NCBI GenBank assembly: GCA_946621895.1
Contig: CAMOOZ010000270.1
Span: forward strand, 1 to 6,675
Origin: an uncultured Lachnospiraceae bacterium
Lineage (GTDB): Bacteria > Bacillota_A > Clostridia > Lachnospirales > Lachnospiraceae
Direction: 5' to 3'
DNA: 6,675 nt
The translations under genes and the position numbers were made by a program. Numbering within the stretch: position 1 is the first letter of the stretch; each line of letters opens with the position of its first letter. A model generated the notes under the pieces. The model did not search any database, was not told where the DNA came from, and saw only the letters and a list, made by a program, of their open reading frames with translations. This document shows, piece after piece, positions 1 through 6,675 of the stretch.

Positions 1-1906
1 AAAAGCCCTCGTAATCCTGAGCGGCGGCAAAGCCGATCACGGGATCCTCGGGACGATAGGTCTGGATGACCACCTCGCCCGCAAGCCCGCCTCTTCCCGC
101 CCTTCCGGCTGCCTGGGTAAGCAGCGAAAAGGTCCGTTCCGCGGCGCGGTAATCCGATGCGGCAAGGGAGATATCCGCCGCCAGGATCCCCACCAGCGTC
201 ACCCTTGGGAAATCATGCCCCTTGACGATCATCTGCGTCCCGATCAGGATATCCGCCTCCTCATTCATAAAGGCGGAAAGCAGCTTCTCGTAGTCATCCT
301 TCCTTTTTGTCGTATCCCGGTCCATCCTGAGGACCCTGGCACCGGGAAAAAGCTTCTTTATCCCCTCCTCGATCTGCTCCGTTCCCGCACGAAAGCCCAT
401 AAAGTAGCGCGAACTGCATTCCGGGCACTGCTCCCTTTTCGGCTCCTGATGGCCGCAGTAATGGCAGACCAGCATGCCATTCTGATGGAGCGTCAGGGAC
501 ACATCGCAATGGGGGCATTTCGCCACATGGCCGCATTCCCTGCAGGAACAGAAGCCCGCATAGCCCCGTCTATTCAGAAAGAGCATGCTCTGCTCCTTCC
601 CCGCAAGCCGTTGCGCAAGCAGTGCCTTCAGCTTTTCGGAAAAAACGGAGCGGTTTCCCTTTTTCAGCTCCTTCCGCATATCCTCAATATGCACGGACGG
701 GAGGGATGCGCCCCCTGCCCGCTCGGTCAGCCGGAAATAGCGGTATTCCCCTTCCATTGCCTTAAAGCAGGAATCCACGGAGGGGGTCGCGGAGCCTAAA
801 AGAAGCGCGGCGTGATGGAGCCCTGCCAGCATTTTCGCGGCCTCTCTGGCATGATATCTGGGCACCTGCTCACTCTTATAGCTTGCCTCATGCTCCTCAT
901 CGATGATGATCAGCCCCAGATCGGAAAAGGGGGTAAAGAGCGCGCTTCTGGGACCGATGATCACATCCAGTTCCCCGTTCATCGCCCGTTCGTACTGCGA
1001 GGAGCGTTCCCCGTCGGAAAGGCCCGAATGGATCACGGAGACACGCTCTCCGAATTCCCTGTAAAACCGCATGACGGTCTGATAAGTAAGGGATATCTCG
1101 GGGATCAGCACGATGACCTGTTTCCCCAGTGCCGCCATGCGCTTTGCCGCCTCAACATAAACGGCTGTTTTGCCGGAGCCTGTGACCCCGTGAAGCAGAT
1201 AGACTTTGGGCTCCTTTTCCTCCGGCCGGGCTTTTTCCCGGTATTCCTGCAGGATCGTTTCCACGATCCCGCGCTGGGCATCAGACAGCGCAAAAGAAGC
1301 CTCTCCGGCGCAAATCATCTGCGCGTCTTCCCTTTCAGGCCTTTCCTCTATGCGGATCAGCCCCTGTTTTTCCAGACTCGTTAAAGAAGACGGGGAAACA
1401 TGCAGCCTGTCCCTTACCAGCTCATAGGGGAGCTCTCCCTCGCTGATCAGCTCCCTGATCACCCTGGCTTTTGCCCGCTGGCCGCGCTTTTCCGTTTCCT
1501 CAAGGGCTTTTTGCAGCTGCTGTACGGAAACGAGCGGGCAGATCCTTTTTCTGATCCGCCTTTTCACCCTCCGTTTGACCGGAAGGACTGTCCTTAAGGC
1601 CTGCAGCAGCGTCCCGCCGTAATAGCGGTGCATCCAGACCGCCAGCCGGACGAGCTTATCCTCCAGGGTATTGTCCTTTTCCGCGACCTGGAGGATCTCC
1701 CTGATCCGCTCCGGCTCGATCTCCGGCTCGCTTTTCAAGCCGATGCAGTAGCCCTTAAGCCTTCTCTCCCCTTTGCCAAAGGGGACCAAAAGCGGCACTC
1801 CCGGCCTCACCTTTCCCTTTAAGGCAGCCGGAATGCGGTATTGAAAGGGGCGGTCCAGCCTTGAAGCCGTGATATTTACGATCACATCCGCGAACTCAGG
1901 CTCCAT
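1..1906 (-). CDS. priA: Primosomal replication-restart helicase PriA (partial, C-terminus missing)
   Basis: PriA recognises abandoned replication forks and recombination intermediates, unwinds DNA 3' to 5' and reloads the replicative helicase. I translated the minus strand from the ATG at 1906; it stays open for 635 codons to the window edge, so roughly the last 100 residues are missing compared with usual PriA lengths. The 3'-DNA-binding domain starts with ADVIVN and LDRPFQYRIP (17-26). A winged-helix region follows at about 110-200. The helicase core shows GVTGSGKT (240-247), DEEHEASYK (336-344) and GSATPS (371-376). A zinc module has paired cysteines at 455/458, 464/467, 481/484 and 494/497. 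Lobe 2 shows RMDRDTT (527-533), GTQMIVKGHDFP (556-567) and QAAGRAGRG (598-606). An in-frame TGA at 1931-1933 leaves this ATG as the only standard start. It overlaps the murE end by 11 bases, suggesting translational coupling. All zinc cysteines and ATPase motifs are intact. Confidence 0.96.
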   Translation of the reverse strand, partial: MEPEFADVIVNITASRLDRPFQYRIPAALKGKVRPGVPLLVPFGKGERRLKGYCIGLKSEPEIEPERIREILQVAEKDNTLEDKLVRLAVWMHRYYGGTLLQALRTVLPVKRRVKRRIRKRICPLVSVQQLQKALEETEKRGQRAKARVIRELISEGELPYELVRDRLHVSPSSLTSLEKQGLIRIEERPEREDAQMICAGEASFALSDAQRGIVETILQEYREKARPEEKEPKVYLLHGVTGSGKTAVYVEAAKRMAALGKQVIVLIPEISLTYQTVMRFYREFGERVSVIHSGLSDGERSSQYERAMNGELDVIIGPRSALFTPFSDLGLIIIDEEHEASYKSEQVPRYHAREAAKMLAGLHHAALLLGSATPSVDSCFKAMEGEYRYFRLTERAGGASLPSVHIEDMRKELKKGNRSVFSEKLKALLAQRLAGKEQSMLFLNRRGYAGFCSCRECGHVAKCPHCDVSLTLHQNGMLVCHYCGHQEPKREQCPECSSRYFMGFRAGTEQIEEGIKKLFPGARVLRMDRDTTKRKDDYEKLLSAFMNEEADILIGTQMIVKGHDFPRVTLVGILAADISLAASDYRAAERTFSLLTQAAGRAGRGGLAGEVVIQTYRPEDPVIGFAAAQDYEGF

Positions 1907-3398
1907 GCGCGGCAGCTTCTTCCGGACCGGTCAGATGCTCCTCCTCAAGGATCTCCCTGATCAGGACCCGCTCATCCATCGGGTGCTTTACCCCCTTGAT
2001 CTCCTGATAATCCTCATGGCCTTTTCCCGCAAGGATCACGATATCCCCCTCCTGACCATTGCAGATCGCATAACGGATGGCTTCTTTTCTGTCCGGGATT
2101 TCCACATATTTTCCATCCGTCTTTTCCATGCCCGTGCGGATATCCGCGATGATATCCATCGGCTCCTCATCCCGGGGATTATCCGAGGTGATGATCGTCA
2201 GATCGGCAAGCCTGCCGGAGACCTCGCCCATTTCATATCTGCGCAGCTTTGAACGGTTTCCGCCGCAGCCGAACAGACAGACCAGCCTTTTCGGATGATA
2301 GGCCTTAAAGGTGGTCAAAAGGCTCTCCAGTGCCATCGCATTATGCGCGTAATCGATCAGCAGCGTCAGCTTCTTCGGGATCCTGACGATCTCCACCCGC
2401 CCCCTGACGACGGCCTTTTTCAGGCCCTCACCGATCACCTGGGGGGAATCCGTAAAATGCCTGCAGACCGCGATGGCCGCCAGGGCATTGTAAACGGAAA
2501 ATTTCCCGGGCATCGGGATCCCGGTGGAAAAGGAAAGCGCGCCCTCCAGGGAAAAGCGGACGCCCAAAAGCCCCGGCGTCTTTTCCAGCGACAGCGCGGT
2601 TCCCCGCAGGTCACAGCCCTCGCCAAGGCCGAAGGTCTCCACCTCACAGGTATGCTCCTTTAACACCGCGGAAACATGGGGGTCGTCCCCGTTCAGGATG
2701 CCGATCCTGCACTGCTTGAAGAGCTTTGCCTTGCATTCCAGATAATCCTGAAAATCCTTATGCTCCCCGGGCCCGATATGATCCGGCTCGATATTCGTGA
2801 ACACGCCGTAATCGAACACGAAGCCCTCCGTGCGGTGGAGCATGAAGCCCTGCGAGGAGGCCTCCATCACGACGATGTCTATCCCCTGCTCCGTCATTTC
2901 CCGGAAGTATTTCTGTATCGTATAGGCTTCCGGCGTGGTATGTCCGGCAGGAATATGCCTGTCGCCGATGATCACCTCGATCGTGCCGATCAGCCCCACC
3001 TTATGCCCCGCCTCCTCCAGAATGGATTTGATCAGGTAGGTCGTGGTGGTCTTGCCCTTGGTCCCGGTGACGCCGATCGTGGTAAGCCTGTCCGCGGGGT
3101 GCCCCGCATCGGCTGCCGCAATGAACGCCCCCGCATAGCGGGTATCGGGAACGAGGACCAAAGCGGTTTTGCAGCCCTCGGGAAGCTCCACCATCCGTTC
3201 GGCCACGATGGCCGCCGCCCCCTTTCCGGCAGCCTCGGCGGCCGCCTCATGGGCATCGAACTTAAGCCCCTTCACACAGACAAACAGACAGCCTGCGCTT
3301 ACCTTCCTGCTGTCAAACACGGCCTCCGTGATCTCTGTTTCCAAAGAACCGGAAACCAGCCTCGCCTCCAGTCCCTTCAGGTATTCCTTCAGCTTCAT
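1896..3398 (-). CDS. murE: MurE-type Mur ligase (UDP-MurNAc-tripeptide synthetase), divergent variant
   Basis: MurE is a cytoplasmic ATP-dependent ligase that adds the third residue to UDP-MurNAc-L-Ala-D-Glu in peptidoglycan synthesis. The 500-residue protein has the three Mur domains: an N-terminal substrate domain with DSRKVSAGCLFV (29-40), a central ATPase with GVTGTKGKTT (109-118), TTPE (154-157), MEASSQG (178-184) and a likely carbamylated lysine at Lys223 (YLECKAKLF), and a C-terminal domain with DYAHN (349-353), FGCGGNR (376-382), DNPR (406-409) and GKGHEDYQ (458-465). DNPR, with Gly458 and Glu462, matches the meso-diaminopimelate type rather than the lysine type. The ATG at 3398 is preferred because MKLKEYLKG fits MurE and a GGAGG lies upstream. 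The same frame is open to an earlier ATG at 3452, but that extension overlaps recJ and looks unlike MurE. Sequence around TNIEPDHIGPGEH (201-213) differs from the usual TNLxxDHLDxHG, so this may be a second MurE-like paralogue. It is nearly contiguous with recJ and overlaps priA. Confidence 0.88.
   Translation of the reverse strand: MKLKEYLKGLEARLVSGSLETEITEAVFDSRKVSAGCLFVCVKGLKFDAHEAAAEAAGKGAAAIVAERMVELPEGCKTALVLVPDTRYAGAFIAAADAGHPADRLTTIGVTGTKGKTTTTYLIKSILEEAGHKVGLIGTIEVIIGDRHIPAGHTTPEAYTIQKYFREMTEQGIDIVVMEASSQGFMLHRTEGFVFDYGVFTNIEPDHIGPGEHKDFQDYLECKAKLFKQCRIGILNGDDPHVSAVLKEHTCEVETFGLGEGCDLRGTALSLEKTPGLLGVRFSLEGALSFSTGIPMPGKFSVYNALAAIAVCRHFTDSPQVIGEGLKKAVVRGRVEIVRIPKKLTLLIDYAHNAMALESLLTTFKAYHPKRLVCLFGCGGNRSKLRRYEMGEVSGRLADLTIITSDNPRDEEPMDIIADIRTGMEKTDGKYVEIPDRKEAIRYAICNGQEGDIVILAGKGHEDYQEIKGVKHPMDERVLIREILEEEHLTGPEEAAAHGA
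1916..1923 (-). promoter_or_regulatory. Weak purine-rich ribosome binding site for priA
   Basis: The minus strand reads GGAAGAAG, ending 9 bases before the priA ATG at 1906, within the coding end of murE. It matches the Shine-Dalgarno consensus only partly. Together with the 11-base overlap with murE, it suggests that priA translation depends largely on re-initiation by ribosomes terminating on murE. This is inference. Confidence 0.35.
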
Positions 3399-3399
3399 C

Positions 3400-5193
3400 C
3401 TAGCAGTAATCCTCCAGCACCAGCTCCAGGGACTCGTTTCCCTTATACGCATTGATCTGCATCGTGAAGACCGCGTTCACCTCCTGCGGCTCCTCTCCCC
3501 GCATCAGCCGGTCAAAGGCGCCTTCACCGTACTTTTTTTCGATGAAGCCGGCAAAACGGTCAAGCTCCTTAAAGAGCAGCATTTCCCGCCTGACGCCCTG
3601 ATCCGCGACAAAAAAGCGGGCCATATTCCGATTTTTTCCGATCAAGGTGCCGCGCTCAAAGCGCAGTCCCCGCTTCGCAAAAAGCGGCCTGGGGTTTCCA
3701 TTGCCGCAGGGCTCAAGGCAGAGCAGCTCCTTTGCGAGCCTTAAGTCCGCATAGCCAAGCGGCATCTCCATATCGATATTCAGCCGCTCTTCAAAATCCT
3801 CCGCAGTGAGGCCGCAGTCCGCATTGATCCGCTGTCTGAACAGGTCAATATCCTGCTCCTTCATGGATAACCCGGCAGCGCCGGCATGTCCCCCGAATTT
3901 GGTAAAAAGCTCCCTGCAGCCGGTCATATGCTCGTACATATGGAACGCTTCGATGGATCTGCCGGAGCCCTTCACCCCATCCACGGAGGAAGTCAGCACA
4001 AAGGCAGGCCTGTGATACTGTTCCCTGAGCCTTCCCGCGATGATCCCCGCCACGGATTCATGGCAGTCCGGCAGAAAAACGACCAGCACGGAATCCAGCC
4101 CGTCCCCGCCGGCGGAAGCGCCCTCGATCAGCTCCCTCGCCTTTACCAGGCCCTCCTCCGTATATTCCTTCCGCGTGTCGTTTAACGCCTTGCATTCTCC
4201 CGCGATCACCAGCGCAGCCTGCGCGTTTTCGGCATGCAAAAGCTTAAGCACCCTGTCCGCGGAATCCAGGCGCCCGCAGGCATTGATGCAGGGGCCAAGG
4301 ACAAAGCCGGCATGATAATAGGAAAGCGGCTTCCCTTTAAGGCCGGTGACCTCGATCAGCGCCTGCATGCCGATGTTCGGCGTTTCGGAAAGGCATTTCA
4401 GGCCTTCCTTCACAATGATCCGGTTCTCCCCGGTAAGCTCCATCACATCGCAGACCGTGGCCAGCGCGCAGAGGCCGAAAAGCTCCTCCTGCAGCCCTCC
4501 TTTTTCCGGTCTCTGGGAAAAGTCGAAAAGCGCGCAGATCAGCTTATAGGCCACCACGGCGCCGCAGATGCCGGGATACGGATAAGCGTCTCCCTCCTGC
4601 TTCGGATCCACGATCACATCAGCTGCCGGAAGCAGATATTTCTTCCCCTCTTCCGTTTCCTCAAACGGGATCTCATGATGATCCGTCACGATCACGCGGA
4701 TCCCGGCCTCTTTTGCCATTGCGATCTCAGCGGCGGCAGCGATCCCGTTGTCGCAGGTGATCAGCAGGTCCACCCCGTCGCGGATAGCCTCCTCGATCAG
4801 CCGCCGGTTCAGGCCATAGCCGTCCCGGATCCGATGGGGGATCACGGAATCGACGACGATATTTTGATTTTGCACTATCTGATCGCAGTAAACCTGTATG
4901 GCTCTCTGCAAAATAAAAGAGGCGCACACCCCATCCACATCATAGTCTCCTATGATCCGGATGTGTCCGCCTCCGGCTGCCTCCTCTCTGATCAAAGAGA
5001 CAGCTTGCTCCATCCCTCCTAAAAGCATGGGGGAATGGAGCATCTCAAAACTGCCGTGCAGATATTCCTCTATCACTTCAGGGCCTTCAAGCCCTCTGTT
5101 TCGCAGAAGCCTTGCGGTCACGGGGTCGATCCCGTAGCGCGCTGCGTCCTCGGAGAAATTCCCTCCTCTGCGGATTAAAAACCATTTTGCCAT
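3400..5193 (-). CDS. recJ: Single-stranded-DNA-specific exonuclease RecJ
   Basis: RecJ degrades single-stranded DNA 5' to 3' in the cytoplasm during RecF-type recombination, mismatch and base-excision repair, and at stalled forks. The 597-residue product has the usual length. The DHH phosphoesterase domain shows DYDVDG (83-88), CDNGI (147-151), DHH (171-173) and VDP (195-197), which supply metal-binding aspartates and histidines. ATVCDVMELTGENR (245-258) and GPCINACGR (300-308) follow. The DHHA1 domain includes ESVAGIIAGR (379-388), GSGRSI (409-414) and FGGHAGAAG (433-441). The C-terminal 125 or so residues fit the RecJ OB-fold domain. The start is well fixed: an in-frame TGA lies directly before this ATG, and MAKWFLIRR resembles normal RecJ N-termini. 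No good Shine-Dalgarno sequence is visible in the 14-base gap after secDF. Oddities are Cys302 in place of the usual Arg of the PRIN motif and a short polar insertion near residues 103-115. Confidence 0.96.
   Translation of the reverse strand: MAKWFLIRRGGNFSEDAARYGIDPVTARLLRNRGLEGPEVIEEYLHGSFEMLHSPMLLGGMEQAVSLIREEAAGGGHIRIIGDYDVDGVCASFILQRAIQVYCDQIVQNQNIVVDSVIPHRIRDGYGLNRRLIEEAIRDGVDLLITCDNGIAAAAEIAMAKEAGIRVIVTDHHEIPFEETEEGKKYLLPAADVIVDPKQEGDAYPYPGICGAVVAYKLICALFDFSQRPEKGGLQEELFGLCALATVCDVMELTGENRIIVKEGLKCLSETPNIGMQALIEVTGLKGKPLSYYHAGFVLGPCINACGRLDSADRVLKLLHAENAQAALVIAGECKALNDTRKEYTEEGLVKARELIEGASAGGDGLDSVLVVFLPDCHESVAGIIAGRLREQYHRPAFVLTSSVDGVKGSGRSIEAFHMYEHMTGCRELFTKFGGHAGAAGLSMKEQDIDLFRQRINADCGLTAEDFEERLNIDMEMPLGYADLRLAKELLCLEPCGNGNPRPLFAKRGLRFERGTLIGKNRNMARFFVADQGVRREMLLFKELDRFAGFIEKKYGEGAFDRLMRGEEPQEVNAVFTMQINAYKGNESLELVLEDYC
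3411..3415 (-). promoter_or_regulatory. Ribosome binding site for murE (GGAGG)
   Basis: The minus strand reads GGAGG here, 12 bases before the ATG at 3398, inside the last codons of recJ (Leu-Glu-Asp-Tyr-Cys). The spacing is a little longer than ideal. Its position supports the short murE start at 3398 over the longer in-frame ATG at 3452, and it means ribosomes finishing recJ pass directly over the murE initiation region. Confidence 0.6.
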
Positions 5194-5207
5194 TCAGGAA
5201 AAACCGA

Positions 5208-6675
5208 TTACTCCGCCGCCTTTGCAGCTGCAGCATCCTGACGCGCTTTTTCCTGCGAAGCGGAGCCATCCTTTGCCTGCCCCTTCGCGCCGCCCCTTAA
5301 GGTGAACCACAGCGGGCCGGCCAGGCAGACCGAGGAATAGGTGCCGCAGACGATACCCACCATCAGCGGAAGGGCGAATTCCTTGATCGAGGCAACGCCC
5401 ATCACAAAGAGCACAGCCACCATGATGAAGGTGGTCAGCGAGGTAAAAATGCTTCTCGAAAGCGTCTGGTTCACGGAATCATCCACCAGCGCCTCCAGCT
5501 CCGCCTTCTTTCCTCTGAGGGCCTGATTCTCACGGATACGGTCAAAAATCACGATGGTGGCATTGATGGAATAACCGACGATCGTCAGCATACAGGCAAT
5601 AAAGGTGGCGCCCACGGAAACCCTTGCCCAGGCATAGAAGGCAAGCACCACCAGGCAGTCATGCACCAGCGCCGCCACGGAGCTCGCGCCAAAACGGATA
5701 TCCTTGAATCGGAACCAGATATAGACCAGCATGCACAGCGACGCCACGATCACGGAAAGGATCGCTCCCCGCTGCATCTCTGCGCCAATGGTGGAGGAAA
5801 TGGTTTCCTGCGTGATCGCGGATTCCTCGATGCCGAAGTTTTCCGTCAGCTTGCTCACCACGGATTCCCGCTCATCGCTGTTCAGCGTGCGGGATTTTAC
5901 GATGATCTCATTGCTCCCCGTGACCTTTGTGGCCTGGATGTTCGCATCTCCGGTCACCTCCTGGAACAGGGGCTTCACCCGGTTGTCCACATCCTGCAGG
6001 GAAAGATCCTCATTCATCGTGATATTCGTGGAGGTGCCGCCCACGAATTCCAGCGAAAAATTCAGCGGATTGCCGATCGTGGAGGAATTGATCCCCATCG
6101 CGACAAAGCCGGACACGATAACCACAAGGGAAAGCGCAAAGAAGAGCTTCCGCCTGCCCACATATTTCGCGGCGATCTTCTTTTTGGAGGCGCCGAAGAA
6201 TTTCTTATCCTCAAGCCCAAGGTTCACAAAGGCATTCAGCAGCCACCTGGTCACAAACAGCGCCGTGAACATGGAAAGCACGATGCCAAGCGCAAGGGTC
6301 TGTGCAAAGCCCCGGATGGAGCCCGTCCCCATCAGTCCCAGCACGCCGGCGGCGATCAGCGTGGTCACATTGCCGTCGATAATGGCGGAGAGCGCCTTGG
6401 AAAAGCCCGTCTGCATCGCGGTGCGGACATCCCTGCCAAGGGCCAGCTCCTCCCGGATACGGGCAAAGATGATCACATTCGCATCCACGGCCATTCCGAT
6501 GCCCAGGATGATACCGGCGATGCCGGGCAGCGTCAGCGTGATCACGGATTCAAAGGCCGCCAGCAAAAGCACCACCAGCACGGAATACAGCGCCAGCGCG
6601 ATGGAGGCCACCAGACCGGGCAGCAGATAGATCACGATCATGAAGCCCGCCACGACGCCGAAGCCGCCGCGGTCG
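5208..6675 (-). CDS. secDF: SecDF fused protein-export membrane subunit (partial, N-terminus missing)
   Basis: SecD and SecF assist the SecYEG/SecA translocon, using the proton motive force to complete release of exported proteins outside the membrane. The visible 488 residues run off the window at the 5' end, in frame from base 6674. They lack the first SecD membrane helix and the large SecD external domain. Visible residues 1-146 are the SecD membrane bundle, with the GMAVDAN motif (Asp64) and FARIREEL. After a basic linker comes SecF: a first helix at about 176-195, an external domain carrying EFVGGTS at about 209-215, and helices at about 304-323, 328-350, 356-380, 408-426 and 432-457. 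SecF motifs LVHD, GYSINATIVIFDRIREN and TLSRSIFTS are present. The tail (about 461-488) is polar and rich in Ala and Lys. Fusion of SecD to SecF is known in several Firmicutes. One oddity is Ala372, where SecF usually has Asp. recJ follows after 14 bases. The family call is very secure. Confidence 0.96.
   Translation of the reverse strand, partial: DRGGFGVVAGFMIVIYLLPGLVASIALALYSVLVVLLLAAFESVITLTLPGIAGIILGIGMAVDANVIIFARIREELALGRDVRTAMQTGFSKALSAIIDGNVTTLIAAGVLGLMGTGSIRGFAQTLALGIVLSMFTALFVTRWLLNAFVNLGLEDKKFFGASKKKIAAKYVGRRKLFFALSLVVIVSGFVAMGINSSTIGNPLNFSLEFVGGTSTNITMNEDLSLQDVDNRVKPLFQEVTGDANIQATKVTGSNEIIVKSRTLNSDERESVVSKLTENFGIEESAITQETISSTIGAEMQRGAILSVIVASLCMLVYIWFRFKDIRFGASSVAALVHDCLVVLAFYAWARVSVGATFIACMLTIVGYSINATIVIFDRIRENQALRGKKAELEALVDDSVNQTLSRSIFTSLTTFIMVAVLFVMGVASIKEFALPLMVGIVCGTYSSVCLAGPLWFTLRGGAKGQAKDGSASQEKARQDAAAAKAAE

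Noticed and set aside
215..1384. Two consecutive plus-strand open frames (194 and 190 codons) opposite priA
   Set aside because: The minus strand here encodes PriA continuously, with zinc cysteines and helicase motifs. The plus-strand products look like shadows of that frame.
3399..3452. Longer murE beginning at the ATG at 3452
   Set aside because: The added 18 residues overlap recJ coding sequence, include a Trp-rich stretch unlike MurE N-termini, and would bypass the GGAGG that serves the ATG at 3398.
2676..3455. Plus-strand open frame of 259 codons opposite murE and the end of recJ
   Set aside because: It is antisense to the MurE substrate and ATPase domains, spans the recJ-murE junction without relation to either, and has no recognisable fold or start signal.
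4234..5022. Plus-strand open frame of 262 codons opposite recJ
   Set aside because: It is antisense to the conserved RecJ catalytic domain, shows no known motif, and has a composition (His, Asp, Pro, Leu rich) typical of a shadow frame.
5731..6630. Long open frame of 299 codons on the plus strand opposite secDF
   Set aside because: It lies wholly antisense to a clear SecDF reading frame. The product is rich in Ser, Thr, Pro, Arg and Ile with no recognisable domain, as expected from reversed codons of a membrane protein in GC-rich DNA.
1..6675. Possible undescribed system, mobile element, CRISPR array or RNA gene
   Set aside because: All four reading frames are well-known housekeeping families, packed with at most 14 bases between them. 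I saw no direct-repeat arrays, terminal inverted repeats, tRNA-like folds or hairpin terminators.

Overview
The window comes from a bacterial chromosome, most likely a fairly GC-rich Gram-positive of the Clostridia, with Lachnospiraceae or a close relative as my best guess. The evidence is a SecD-SecF fusion protein, a SecF-half motif reading SINATIVIFDR, a RecJ motif reading GPCINACGR, and a PriA whose motif after the DEAD-box region resembles clostridial forms. The family-level placement rests on remembered sequence patterns, not on a search.

The whole window is coding on the minus strand. Reading in the direction of transcription, from high to low coordinates, it holds: the C-terminal two thirds or so of a fused protein-export subunit SecDF (6675 to 5208, 5' end outside the window); the single-strand DNA exonuclease RecJ (5193 to 3400); a Mur ligase of the MurE type (3398 to 1896); and the primosomal helicase PriA (1906 to 1, 3' end outside the window). 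The gaps are 14 bases, 1 base and an 11-base overlap. I see no terminator or promoter between the genes, so they look like part of one transcription unit with translational coupling. There is no non-coding stretch longer than 14 bases.

Functionally this is a housekeeping block. SecDF helps pull proteins across the membrane, MurE adds the third amino acid (predicted meso-diaminopimelate) to the peptidoglycan precursor, and RecJ and PriA act in recombination repair and restart of stalled replication forks. I found no mobile element, CRISPR array, RNA gene or toxin/defence system, and no sign of an undescribed system. The points most worth a second look are the divergent active-site motifs and unusual location of murE, and the alanine that replaces the conserved transmembrane aspartate in the SecF half of SecDF.
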